Origin: TMED14 sp041158165
GTDB lineage: Bacteria > Bacteroidota > Bacteroidia > Flavobacteriales > Schleiferiaceae
Reading direction: 5' to 3'
Assembly: GCA_041158165.1 (NCBI GenBank)
Contig: JBEBBW010000003.1
Location: 1-64,000, forward strand
Length of the DNA stretch: 64,000 nt
A program made the position numbers and the translations under genes. This document shows positions 49,331 through 57,978 of the stretch, one piece after another. How positions within the stretch are numbered: the stretch's first letter is position 1; the number at the start of each line of letters is the position of its first letter. The notes below the pieces were generated by a model. It ran no database searches. It had not been told where the DNA came from and saw only the letters and a program-made list of their open reading frames with translations.

Positions 49331-51082
49331 GTGCGTTCCCTTTGGTCACTAAACCCCTACTTTTTGCGCTATCCCTGGCATTTGGCGGGGGGCGTGCTGT
49401 TCGTCGTGGCCTCGGCGGTGTTCTCGGTCTACCCGGCCATCTACATTCGCGAAGCCTTTGATACGGTTTCGGAGGCCTTGCGCCTCCAAAGCGACAGCGG
49501 CGCACTGTTGCGTGCCCTTTTAGGGTATTCTGCGCTGATTTTGCTGCTGAGCGCACTCCGTGGCGCATTCACCTTTTTGATGCGCCAGACCTTGATTGTG
49601 ATGTCGCGCCACATTGAGTACGAGCTGAAAAACGACATCTACCAGCACTACCAGGCCCTCGACCAGACCTTTTACCGCCGCAACGCCACCGGCGACCTGA
49701 TGAACCGCATCAGCGAAGACGTGAGCAGAGTGCGCATGTACCTCGGGCCTGGGGTCATGTACACGATTAATACCGCTTTTTCAACCGGACTGACGCTCGT
49801 GTTTATGTTTCAGGTCGATCCCAAGTTGAGTTGGGTAACCTTGGCGCCCATGCCGGTGCTGGTTTGGGCGATTTACCGCGTTTCTACATTGATCAACCAG
49901 CGGAGCCATGCCGTTCAGGAACAGCAGTCTGCGATCAGTACCCTCGCCCAAGAAACGTTTAGCGGGGTTCGGGTACTCAAGGTTTACGGTCTCGAGGCCG
50001 AGCAAACCGAGCGCTACGCCGCGAGTTCCCAGAAAAGCTACCAGCTCAACCGTGATTTGTATCGGGTGAATGCACTTTTTGCGCCGCTCATGATGCTCTT
50101 GGTCGGCCTCAGCACCGTGCTCACCGTGTGGATTGGCGGCGAAGGCGTCATCGAGGGCCGCCTGAGTCCCGGCGTCATTGCAGAGTTTGTGTACTACGTG
50201 GGGCTGCTTACCTGGCCCATTGCCAGCATCGGCTGGGTGATGAGCCTGATTCAGCGCGCCGAGGCCTCGATGGAGCGGATTAACGACTTCCTCAACGTGG
50301 TTCCGGCGGTGCAGCAGCCCACTAACCCCCACACCGCTGACGTCCATGGAGCCTGGACGTTTGATAAGGTTTCGTACACCTACCCCGACAGCGGAATCCA
50401 GGCCCTTCGCGAGGTGTCGTTCACGGTGCAGCCGGGCGAAACGGTCGTGGTGGTCGGGCGCACCGGTTCCGGCAAATCAAGTTTAGTGGGCCTAATGAAC
50501 CGCCTCATGGACCCCAGTAAGGGCCGGGTGCTGCTTGACGGCGTGGATCTGCGCACCTGGGACCTGCAGGCGCTCCGGGCGTCCATCGGCACGGTGCCCC
50601 AGGATCCCTTTCTGTTCAGCGATTCCGTGGCCGACAACATCGCCTTTGGCAGCCTCGACGCCGACCGCGCCGAGGTGGAACGCCAGGCAGAACTCGCCGA
50701 CGTGGCCGACGACATTCGCGGATTTCCGCAGGGCTTTGACACAGTGGTGGGCGAACGGGGCGTAACCCTCTCGGGCGGCCAAAAGCAGCGCGTGAGCATC
50801 GCTCGCGCACTGATGAAGCAGCCACCAGTCCTGCTCTTTGACGACGCGTTGAGCGCAGTTGATACTGAGACCGAGGTGACTATTTTGAGCAACCTCAAGG
50901 CCCGCCTTCAGGGCCTCACGGCGGTGCTCATTACCCAGCGACTAAGCTGCGTGCACCTGGCCGACCGCATCATTGTGCTCGACGACGGGCACCTTGTGCA
51001 GCAGGGCAGCCACAGCGAACTGGTGGCGCAACCCGGGCTGTACGCCGAGCTCTACGCCCTTCAATCCCAGCAGGCCTCGTGA
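49331..51082 (+). CDS. MsbA-like ABC exporter with altered Walker B
   Basis: A 583-residue half-transporter: six helices (residues 20-310), then an ATPase. The ATPase has Walker A GRTGSGKSS (near residue 376), Q loop VPQDPFLFSD, signature LSGGQKQRVSIARAL and H loop TQRLS. The Walker B region reads VLLFDDALSAVD: the residue normally the catalytic Glu is Asp (FDD), and the H loop ITQRLSCVH lacks the usual His in ITHR. Such changes are typical of the degenerate site of heterodimeric exporters, yet no partner is adjacent. A broad lipid or drug exporter is likely. GTG start, leaderless. Confidence 0.88.
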   Translation: MRSLWSLNPYFLRYPWHLAGGVLFVVASAVFSVYPAIYIREAFDTVSEALRLQSDSGALLRALLGYSALILLLSALRGAFTFLMRQTLIVMSRHIEYELKNDIYQHYQALDQTFYRRNATGDLMNRISEDVSRVRMYLGPGVMYTINTAFSTGLTLVFMFQVDPKLSWVTLAPMPVLVWAIYRVSTLINQRSHAVQEQQSAISTLAQETFSGVRVLKVYGLEAEQTERYAASSQKSYQLNRDLYRVNALFAPLMMLLVGLSTVLTVWIGGEGVIEGRLSPGVIAEFVYYVGLLTWPIASIGWVMSLIQRAEASMERINDFLNVVPAVQQPTNPHTADVHGAWTFDKVSYTYPDSGIQALREVSFTVQPGETVVVVGRTGSGKSSLVGLMNRLMDPSKGRVLLDGVDLRTWDLQALRASIGTVPQDPFLFSDSVADNIAFGSLDADRAEVERQAELADVADDIRGFPQGFDTVVGERGVTLSGGQKQRVSIARALMKQPPVLLFDDALSAVDTETEVTILSNLKARLQGLTAVLITQRLSCVHLADRIIVLDDGHLVQQGSHSELVAQPGLYAELYALQSQQAS

Positions 51083-52233
51083 TTCCGCACCCCAACTTAG
51101 TTGCTGGGGTGCTCGAAGTCCTCGAGCGGACCTTTGGCCAGCGCCTGTACGCGGACCGCGTCGTGGACCAAGTGCTTCGCGCCAACAAGCGCTGGGGTGC
51201 GCGGGACCGGGCCTTTGTGGCGGAACACAGCTACGAAATCGTGCGCTGGTGGTCGCTCCTCTGGCACCTTCACGGCAGCGAACCGGCGATCAAGCGCAAG
51301 CCCCTTAAAGACCTTTTTGACACCTACTGGACCTGGCGCTCCGAGGGTATGCCCGTTCCGAGCGACCTCGACGTCGCGGTGGCCCAGAGCTACGCTCCGT
51401 GGTTTGCAGCGCGCGCAGCGACTGAGCTGGGCTCAGACTGGCCCGTCCTTGCCGCCGCACTCAACCGCCCCGCCCAGGTCATTTTGAGGGCCAATACGCT
51501 CAAGGCTTCGCGCGAAGCCGTGCTCGAACGCCTCACCGCCGAAGGAATTGAGGCCGCCATGAGCGACGTGGCCCCCGACGCCCTGGTGCTGGCGAAACGC
51601 CCCCGCCTTCAGCACCTCGAAAGCTTTAAGGACGGCTGGTACGAAGTGCACGACGGCGGCTCGCAGCGCATCGCAGCTTACTTGGACCCCCAACCGGGTG
51701 ATCGAATTCTGGACGGATGCAGCGGCGCCGCGGGCAAGGCGCTTCACGCGGCTGCGCTGGCCCGCAACCAAGCCGAAATCCTCTGCATGGACGTCGAGTC
51801 CTACAAGCTCGGCGAGGCCGAAAAGCGGGCTGTTCGGGCCGGCGTACATGGCCTGCGCACCGAGTGGATCCGCTCGCCCCGCGACGTGCAGCGCCACGCG
51901 GGCTGGGCGAACAAAATGCTGCTTGACGTGCCCTGCAGCGGCACCGGCGTCATTCGCCGCGACGTCGACACCAAGTGGAAGCTGCAGCCCGACCACCTCG
52001 AGCGTACCCTCGAGACCCAGTACGGCATCTTGCGCGACTACTCCGATGCCCTGCAGCCGGACGGAACCCTCGTGTACGCCACCTGCAGCATTTTGCGCAG
52101 CGAAAACGAGGACCAGGTCCGCCGTTTTCTGGACGAGCAGGGCGGTGCGTACAGCCTGCGCGAAGAAGTCCGCATCACCCCCGAACACCCCCACAGCGAC
52201 GGCTACTATGTGGCGGTGCTCCAGAAGCACTAG
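51079..52233 (+). CDS. RsmB/NOP family RNA m5C methyltransferase
   Basis: A 384-residue S-adenosylmethionine-dependent cytosine-5 RNA methyltransferase. The N-terminal third is a NusB-like helical domain. The catalytic domain has the SAM loop ILDGCSGAAGKALH, DVESYKLGEAEKRAVRAG, LLDVPCSGTGVIRRD with one catalytic Cys, and YATCSILRSENEDQVRRFL with the second. RsmB proper methylates C967 of 16S rRNA, but the exact target is not clear. The GTG start overlaps the previous stop (GTGA). Confidence 0.9.
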   Translation: MIPHPNLVAGVLEVLERTFGQRLYADRVVDQVLRANKRWGARDRAFVAEHSYEIVRWWSLLWHLHGSEPAIKRKPLKDLFDTYWTWRSEGMPVPSDLDVAVAQSYAPWFAARAATELGSDWPVLAAALNRPAQVILRANTLKASREAVLERLTAEGIEAAMSDVAPDALVLAKRPRLQHLESFKDGWYEVHDGGSQRIAAYLDPQPGDRILDGCSGAAGKALHAAALARNQAEILCMDVESYKLGEAEKRAVRAGVHGLRTEWIRSPRDVQRHAGWANKMLLDVPCSGTGVIRRDVDTKWKLQPDHLERTLETQYGILRDYSDALQPDGTLVYATCSILRSENEDQVRRFLDEQGGAYSLREEVRITPEHPHSDGYYVAVLQKH

Positions 52234-52245
52234 ATTTACGCGGAC

Positions 52246-53064
52246 ATGATCACCGAAAGCCCCAGCAACCACGACCACCTTGAATCCTGGACGGTGCGCG
52301 AGCTCCTCGAAGGAATTAATGCGGAAGACCGCCGCGTGCCTGAGGCGGTGGCCGAGGCCATTCCGGCCCTGGAGGCCTTGGTGGAGGCCTTGGTTCCGCG
52401 CATGCAGCAGGGCGGACGCCTTTTTTACATCGGAGCCGGCACGTCGGGCCGCCTTGGCATTGTCGACGCCTCGGAGTGCCCGCCAACGTACGGGGTTCCG
52501 CACGGAATGGTCGTCGGAATCATCGCCGGGGGCGACGGCGCGATTCGCAAAGCCGTGGAATTCGCCGAAGACGACCCCGAACAAGCTTGGCTGGACCTCA
52601 CGGAGCACGGCATTGGGCCCCTCGACACCGTGGTCGGCATTGCTGCCAGTGGGCGCACGCCCTACGTGGTGGGCGGACTCCAAAAAGCCCGCGCCGCCGG
52701 CTGCCTGACCGGCTGCATCGTCTGCAACCCAGACTCCGCCGTCGCCGCCGCCGCGGAATTCCCCGTCGTGGCCGTGGTCGGCCCCGAATTCGTGACCGGC
52801 AGCACCCGCATGAAATCCGGAACCGCCCAAAAACTCCTGCTTAACATGCTGACCACCACGGTCATGATCCGCTTGGGCCGCGTCCAGGGCTCGCGCATGG
52901 TCGACATGCAGCTGAGCAACCACAAACTCGTCGAGCGCGGCAGCCGCATGGTCGCCGAAGGCACCGGTCTGAACGAAACCGACGCCCGTGCGTTGCTACT
53001 AAAGCACGGCAGCGTTCGCCGCGCCATCGACCAATGGAAGCAAAGCAACCCACCGCGCGCATAG
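52246..53064 (+). CDS. murQ: N-acetylmuramic acid 6-phosphate etherase
   Basis: MurQ removes lactate from MurNAc-6-P in peptidoglycan recycling. The 272-residue protein has one SIS domain: FYIGAGTSGRLGIVDASECPPTYG (with the catalytic Glu in DASE), GDGAIRKAVEFAEDD, GIAASGRTPYVVG and GSTRMKSGTAQKLLLNMLTT. Length is slightly below the usual 300. No MurNAc kinase or PTS is adjacent. It overlaps the next gene by 31 bases. Confidence 0.95.
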   Translation: MITESPSNHDHLESWTVRELLEGINAEDRRVPEAVAEAIPALEALVEALVPRMQQGGRLFYIGAGTSGRLGIVDASECPPTYGVPHGMVVGIIAGGDGAIRKAVEFAEDDPEQAWLDLTEHGIGPLDTVVGIAASGRTPYVVGGLQKARAAGCLTGCIVCNPDSAVAAAAEFPVVAVVGPEFVTGSTRMKSGTAQKLLLNMLTTTVMIRLGRVQGSRMVDMQLSNHKLVERGSRMVAEGTGLNETDARALLLKHGSVRRAIDQWKQSNPPRA

Positions 53065-54503
53065 TCGGCGCGGGCATCGCCGGTATCGCCTCGGCCATCC
53101 GCTGGGCCCGCAAGGGCTATGCCGTACACGTCCACGAAGCCAACACCTACCCGGGCGGCAAACTCAGCCAGTTCCAGCTGGGCGACTACCGCTTCGACGC
53201 GGGTCCGTCGCTGTTCACCCTTCCGTTTTTGGTCGACGAGCTCTTCACGCTCTGCGGCGAGAACCCCCGCGACCACTTCAACTACCTCAAAAAGACCGAG
53301 GAGTGCCGCTACTTCTGGGACGACGGAACCCGCCTTACCGCCCACAGCGATCCTGCGGAATTCGCCTCAGAGGCCGAGCGCGTGCTGGGCGAGCCTGCCG
53401 CGAATATTCAGGCCCACCTCGACCTGGCCCGTCGCCAGTTCGAGGCTACCCGCGGACTTTTTTTAGAACGGTCCCTGCACAAGGCCTCGACCTACCTGCG
53501 GCGCGACGCGCTTCCGGCGCTCGCCGCCCTGCCGAGCCTCAAGCTGACCCAGACCATGCACCAGGTGCACGCCAAGCGCTTTCAAAGCCCCAAAACCGTG
53601 CAAATCTTTGACCGCTTCGCGACCTACAACGGCTCGACGCCTTATCAGGCTCCGGGCACGCTGGCGATGATTCCCCACCTTGAATTTGGCTTCGGAACGT
53701 TCCTTCCCCTAGGCGGAATGGTGGCCATCACCGAGTCCTTGGTCGCCCTCGCCGAGCGCCAAGGGGTTACATTTCACTTTGGCCAACGCGTCGAACGCAT
53801 CACGCTCAATGGCCGCCGCGCCACAGGCATTCAGGTGGGCGGAACCGAGCTCCCCGCCGACGTGGTGGTCAGCAACATGGACGTCACGCCGACCTACCGC
53901 CGCCTGCTGCCCGACCTCAAGGCGCCCGAGAAAACCTTAGGCCAGGAGCGCTCTTCGTCGGCCCTGATTTTTTACTGGGGCGTGCGCCACGAGTTCCCGG
54001 AGCTCAACCTTCACAACATTCTGTTTGCCAACGACTACGAGGCGGAATTCCGCGACCTCTTCGAGCGCAAAAAACTCCACGGCGATCCAACCGTCTACAT
54101 CCACATCACGAGCAAGGACTTGCCCGGCGAGGCGCCCGCGGGTGGCGAAAACTGGTTCGTCATGATCAACTCCCCGGCGGACTACGGCCAGGATTGGGCG
54201 GCGTGGCGCTCCACGGCGCGGGCTTCGGTGCTGGCCAAGATCGAGCGGGCGCTGGGCGTCGATTTGGCGCCCTTTATTGAGGTCGAAGAAGTGCTCGATC
54301 CGCCCACCATTCAGGCGCGCACGGGCAGCGACCGGGGCGCCCTGTACGGAGCGTCGAGCAACAACGCCATGGCGGCCTTCTTGCGCCACCCGAATTTTCA
54401 CCGCCAAATTCCCAACCTCTTTTTTGTGGGCGGCAGCGCGCACCCCGGGGGCGGAATTCCGCTCTGCCTGCTGTCAGCGAAAATTGCGGCGGACCTGGGG
54501 TAG
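53034..54503 (+). CDS. CrtI/CrtD-type carotenoid desaturase
   Basis: A 489-residue FAD-dependent desaturase of the phytoene desaturase family. The FAD motif IVGAGIAGIASAIRWARKGYAVHVHEANTYPGGK is at the start, followed by FDAGPSLFTLP, and at the C-terminus NLFFVGGSAHPGGGIPLCLLSAKIAAD. It could be the phytoene desaturase itself, or CrtD (hydroxycarotenoid desaturase), which is common in Bacteroidota; the sequence alone does not decide. No crtB is adjacent. The start lies 31 bases inside murQ, an unusually long overlap. Confidence 0.85.
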   Translation: MEAKQPTARIVGAGIAGIASAIRWARKGYAVHVHEANTYPGGKLSQFQLGDYRFDAGPSLFTLPFLVDELFTLCGENPRDHFNYLKKTEECRYFWDDGTRLTAHSDPAEFASEAERVLGEPAANIQAHLDLARRQFEATRGLFLERSLHKASTYLRRDALPALAALPSLKLTQTMHQVHAKRFQSPKTVQIFDRFATYNGSTPYQAPGTLAMIPHLEFGFGTFLPLGGMVAITESLVALAERQGVTFHFGQRVERITLNGRRATGIQVGGTELPADVVVSNMDVTPTYRRLLPDLKAPEKTLGQERSSSALIFYWGVRHEFPELNLHNILFANDYEAEFRDLFERKKLHGDPTVYIHITSKDLPGEAPAGGENWFVMINSPADYGQDWAAWRSTARASVLAKIERALGVDLAPFIEVEEVLDPPTIQARTGSDRGALYGASSNNAMAAFLRHPNFHRQIPNLFFVGGSAHPGGGIPLCLLSAKIAADLG

Positions 54504-54580
54504 CAATTTCCGCAGTAAATCGACTGCTTCGTGGCGTAATCTGCCTTCGTCAGCCCCAAGGCTTGGGCTAAGTTGCTGCA

Positions 54581-55333
54581 ATGGATCAACCAGCAGCAAT
54601 TATTACAGGGGCTTCGAACGGTATTGGTCGTGGGGTAGCGGAACTCCTGCTCTCAAAGGGTTGGAGGGTCTTGGGCCTCGATCGAGAGGAGTCGACGCTG
54701 CAGTCAGCGGCGTACGAACACGAGGTACTCGACCTAACTCAAGCTGGGATTGCCTACCTGGAAGACCTTTTTGCCCAAATTGGACCCGACTTGGTAGTGC
54801 ACAGCGCGGGCATCGGAATTATGCAGCCTTTTGCAAATTCCGCTATCGAAGTAGACGAGCGCCTCATCGCCCTCAACGTGGACGCGGCCTATGCCGTGAC
54901 CAAAGCCTTTGTGCGCGAAGCCCACCGCAGTCGTCGACCGCAGCACCTCATTTTGCTTTCGTCGCTTTCAGGAATTTCGGCCACCCCCGGCATGGCGCTG
55001 TACGCGGGGAGCAAGCACTTTGTAAGTGGCCTCGCCAAGTCGGTAGCGGCGGAACTGCGCCAGGATGCCCCGTGGGCCAAGGTGTCGACCGTAGCGCCTC
55101 CGCCCGTACGAACGCAATTCCGCGAGCGGAGCGGTCGCCCCACACGATCCAAACCCATCCGCGGGGTACTGGAAGTGCGCGAGGTTGCCGAAGAGATTCT
55201 TCGAGTCTACCGCCGCCCGACGTTAGATCGCATTCCGGGCTTTTGGCCGCGGTTCCTTTTTCGCTGGGTTCGCCCGTGGATTCCGCAGCGTATCTTAATG
55301 TCAAAAATCTACCAATCCGCTCAAAAAGAATAA
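54581..55333 (+). CDS. SDR family oxidoreductase
   Basis: A 250-residue short-chain dehydrogenase. It has TGASNGIG (cofactor loop, residues 10-17), the NNAG-equivalent HSAGIGIM, Ser in LLSSLSGISA and the catalytic YAGSK. The C-terminal 40 residues are unusual for an SDR (RPTLDRIPGFWPRFLFRWVRPWIPQRILMSKIY), with hydrophobic and basic segments that may bind the membrane. Substrate unknown. It is two bases from the following methyltransferase, so they are probably one unit. Confidence 0.88.
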   Translation: MDQPAAIITGASNGIGRGVAELLLSKGWRVLGLDREESTLQSAAYEHEVLDLTQAGIAYLEDLFAQIGPDLVVHSAGIGIMQPFANSAIEVDERLIALNVDAAYAVTKAFVREAHRSRRPQHLILLSSLSGISATPGMALYAGSKHFVSGLAKSVAAELRQDAPWAKVSTVAPPPVRTQFRERSGRPTRSKPIRGVLEVREVAEEILRVYRRPTLDRIPGFWPRFLFRWVRPWIPQRILMSKIYQSAQKE

Positions 55334-55334
55334 C

Positions 55335-56150
55335 ATGGCTCTAGGAAACCTCCTGTTTCGAATGGTGCGGCAACCCCGTCTCCGCGAGCGTCTATGGAAG
55401 CTGGCGTACGAGACTTTTCCAAAAATTCTACCGGACGCTAACTGGTGGTTTATGAACTACGGTTACGAACCGAGCGATGCGGAGCGTTACCAATTTGGTA
55501 CCATAGACGAAACGAAGTTTCAGTGGCGCTCTCGGGCGATGTACCATTATTTGGCGGCCCGGGCCAAACCCGAAGCAAAGGAAGTCCTCGAGGTGGGTTC
55601 CGGTCGCGGGGGTGGCCTGCGGCACGTGGCAGATACGTTAATGCCCAAGCGCGCGGTTGGTTTAGACTTCGCCGCTTCAGCCGTGAAATTCTGCCACAAA
55701 AACCATCGTGCCAGTTCGGCTACGTACCTCGAAGGCAATGCGATGGCCATGCCCTTCGCCGACGCGGAGTTTGATGTTGTACTCAACGTAGAGTCCTGCC
55801 ACGCCTACTTTAATCAGGCCGAGTTTCTTCGCGAGGTGGCTCGGGTGCTGCGACCGGGCGGTGCCCTTTATTTAGTGGACGTTCGTGCCCATTGGAATTG
55901 GGATCTGCTCTACCAATGGACCGCAGAAGCCGGATTGGAATTGCACGAAAACGCAGATATTACGTCCAACGTCGTTCGCGCCATCGAGCTTGACGAGCCG
56001 GTCAAAAACGCTTTGATTAAAAAGCGGGTGCCGTTTTGGCTGCGCGGCGTGTTCAAAGAATTCGCCGGGAACGTTGGGTCTCAGCTTTATGAGCGGCTTC
56101 AAAACGGTGAAATTCAGTACCGCCGCATTGTTGCGGTTAAACCGGTTTAA
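55335..56150 (+). CDS. Class I SAM-dependent methyltransferase
   Basis: A 271-residue methyltransferase. Motif I is VLEVGSGRGGGLRHVA, with GLDFAASAVKFCHKNH as motif II, YLEGNAMAMPFADAEFDVVLNVESCHAYF and VLRPGGALYLVDVRA. The layout and the N-terminal WWFMNYGYEP resemble fatty-acid or polyketide O-methyltransferases of the phthiotriol type. Together with the SDR it may modify a lipid or pigment. Stop codons of this gene and murI share the TTAA at 56147-56150. Confidence 0.87.
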   Translation: MALGNLLFRMVRQPRLRERLWKLAYETFPKILPDANWWFMNYGYEPSDAERYQFGTIDETKFQWRSRAMYHYLAARAKPEAKEVLEVGSGRGGGLRHVADTLMPKRAVGLDFAASAVKFCHKNHRASSATYLEGNAMAMPFADAEFDVVLNVESCHAYFNQAEFLREVARVLRPGGALYLVDVRAHWNWDLLYQWTAEAGLELHENADITSNVVRAIELDEPVKNALIKKRVPFWLRGVFKEFAGNVGSQLYERLQNGEIQYRRIVAVKPV

Positions 56151-56953
56151 CCCCAAAGGTGGTCTTCGCGAAGTGCGATGGCTTCTCCAAAGAACTGCTG
56201 TGCGATGGCCTCGAAGGCCGGCGTATAGTCGCTGACCATGAACTGGTGGGGCGCTGCGGCAGCTGCGGCGCTTAGGAGTCCGCGCTGAGCCAAGGCAGAA
56301 GCCACGTGCTCGGCTACAATCTGGGGCGTAGAAAGCAGGGCAACGTTTGGCCCAAGCCGGGCACCGATTTGCTTCGCCACAATGGGGTAGTGGGTGCAGG
56401 CCAAGACGAGCGCGTCGACGTGGGCTGCTTCGGTAGGTTGTGCGTAGCCGTCGATGACCGCTTCGAGTATGGGCCCCTGAAGGATGTTTTCTTCAATGAC
56501 GGGCACCAGCAGCGGCGTGGCCCACGCGCTGACCGCGGCGGAGGGTGCGGCCTGAGCAAGTTTCGCCGGGAAGACCCCCGACTTGATCGTGGCTTTGGTA
56601 CCCCAAATCCCTACGGATTCGACCCCGAGGTACGCCACTTCGGCGACGACCGGATCGATAACATTGAAAACGGGTACGGCCATGGCCTCCACAAGGGCGT
56701 CGTAGGCCACAGATGAGGCCGAATTGCAGGCCACCACGATGGCTTTAGCGCCGAGGTCGACTAAGTGCTGGGCAATGGCGAGGCTGTAGCCGCGGATGGC
56801 TTCGGGCGACTTATCTCCGTAGGGTAGGTGGGCAGTGTCCCCAAAATAAAGAAGCCGCTCGCCCGGAAGGCGATCGGCTAGTGCGCGGGCCACGGTCAAG
56901 CCGCCGACCCCCGAGTCAAAGAGCCCAATGGGCCCGTCAACGGGTGCAGGCAT
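56147..56953 (-). CDS. murI: Glutamate racemase
   Basis: MurI makes D-glutamate for peptidoglycan. The 268-residue protein has IGLFDSGVGGLTV, YFGDTAHLPYG, and two catalytic cysteines in VVACNSAS (Cys76) and VLACTHYP (Cys186). It is the last gene of the envelope operon; its ATG overlaps the ompH stop by one base. Confidence 0.96.
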   Translation of the reverse strand: MPAPVDGPIGLFDSGVGGLTVARALADRLPGERLLYFGDTAHLPYGDKSPEAIRGYSLAIAQHLVDLGAKAIVVACNSASSVAYDALVEAMAVPVFNVIDPVVAEVAYLGVESVGIWGTKATIKSGVFPAKLAQAAPSAAVSAWATPLLVPVIEENILQGPILEAVIDGYAQPTEAAHVDALVLACTHYPIVAKQIGARLGPNVALLSTPQIVAEHVASALAQRGLLSAAAAAAPHQFMVSDYTPAFEAIAQQFFGEAIALREDHLWG

Positions 56954-57453
56954 TACTTAGCCAGGTAGGCGCGAACGTCGGCTCCAAGGTTTACGCCGCC
57001 CTTGGCGTAAATCACTTGACCCTTGCTTTGAGATGCGTCAAGCACGTACGAAACTTTTTTGGTTTCGGCCACGGCGTTGATGGCGGCCTGGAGCTTTTCG
57101 AGCACGGGCGTGATGAGCTCCACTTCCTTCTGTTGAAGCTGACCTTGGGCGCCTTGCATGTACTCTTGGATGTTGTTGTACATCTCCTGAAGGCGCTGCT
57201 GCTCTTGGTTCTTACGCAGGTCGGTCCACGTGGCCGCGTTGGCCTGGAGTGCTTGGGCGCCCTTTTCGAGTTCGGCGTTCATTTCTTTCGCCTCAGCCTC
57301 GAATTTGGCTTGTTCGGCTTGCAGTGCTTCTTGGGCCTTTTTGTACTCGGGCATCTGCACGAGGAGGCTGTCTACGTTCACGTGAGCGACTACAGATTGG
57401 GCGCTAGCAGCGCTAGCCACAGCGAGGGCAACAATAAGGGCGATTTTCTTCAT
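56953..57453 (-). CDS. OmpH/Skp family periplasmic chaperone (copy 2)
   Basis: A 166-residue exported protein (MKKIALIVALAVASAASAQ). Skp-like chaperones hold outer-membrane proteins for the BAM machine. The middle is a long charged coiled coil (QEALQAEQAKFEAEAKEMNAELEKGAQALQ), flanked by the small beta domain (VVAHVNVDSLL; VSYVLDASQSKGQVIYAKGG). A -7 box lies within the 18-base gap upstream, so it may have its own promoter. Confidence 0.93.
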   Translation of the reverse strand: MKKIALIVALAVASAASAQSVVAHVNVDSLLVQMPEYKKAQEALQAEQAKFEAEAKEMNAELEKGAQALQANAATWTDLRKNQEQQRLQEMYNNIQEYMQGAQGQLQQKEVELITPVLEKLQAAINAVAETKKVSYVLDASQSKGQVIYAKGGVNLGADVRAYLAK

Positions 57454-57458
57454 GGGGT

Positions 57459-57466
57459 CAAAGGTA
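57459..57466 (-). promoter_or_regulatory. Internal -7 box before the second ompH
   Basis: TACCTTTG on the minus strand, five bases before the ATG at 57453, would allow extra expression of this chaperone and murI. Confidence 0.6.
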
Positions 57467-57471
57467 GGATG

Positions 57472-57972
57472 TTAGAAGCCAAGCTGCTGCAAGACTTCGT
57501 TGGTCAAGTCAAGAGATTCGTTCGCGTAGACGACGGCAAGGTTGCTTCCCTTGTCGAAGACGACGTCGAGTTTCTTGCGCCGGGCCACCTCGCGGATTGC
57601 GGCGGCAACCTGCGCTTGAATCGGAGCAATCAACTCTTCACGTTTGGCAAAAAGCATTCCGTCGGGGGCGAAGTAGCGAACCTGGCGAGCTTTCGCGCTG
57701 TCCAGGGTGTTCGAAATGCTCTTTTCGCGTTCTGCTGCCATGCCGGTCGTGAGGAGTACGCGCTCGGCTTCAAGCTGCCCGCGCAGGGCCTCGGCGTCGT
57801 CAAAAAGCGACTGTACTTCGCCCAGCCATTGGGCATTTAGCCGCTCTACTTCCGCTTGGGCTTGAACGTACATCGGGTGCTTTTTAAGCAGCACCTGCGT
57901 GTCTACATACCCGATTCGTTGCCCAAATGCGGCGGTAGCTGAAAGTACGAGTGCGAGAAAGAGTACGCGCAT
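57472..57972 (-). CDS. OmpH/Skp family periplasmic chaperone (copy 1)
   Basis: A 166-residue exported protein (MRVLFLALVLSATAAFGQ). It has IGYVDTQVLLKKHPMY, a coiled coil, and the C-terminal beta part LDVVFDKGSNLAVVYANESLDLTNEVLQQL, which fits OmpH. It follows bamA by six bases. Tandem ompH pairs after bamA are usual in Bacteroidota. Confidence 0.93.
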   Translation of the reverse strand: MRVLFLALVLSATAAFGQRIGYVDTQVLLKKHPMYVQAQAEVERLNAQWLGEVQSLFDDAEALRGQLEAERVLLTTGMAAEREKSISNTLDSAKARQVRYFAPDGMLFAKREELIAPIQAQVAAAIREVARRKKLDVVFDKGSNLAVVYANESLDLTNEVLQQLGF

Positions 57973-57978
57973 AGGCTG

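Noticed and set aside
51433..52923. A 496-codon minus-strand frame
   Set aside because: Antisense shadow of the RsmB-like gene and murQ, both strongly supported.
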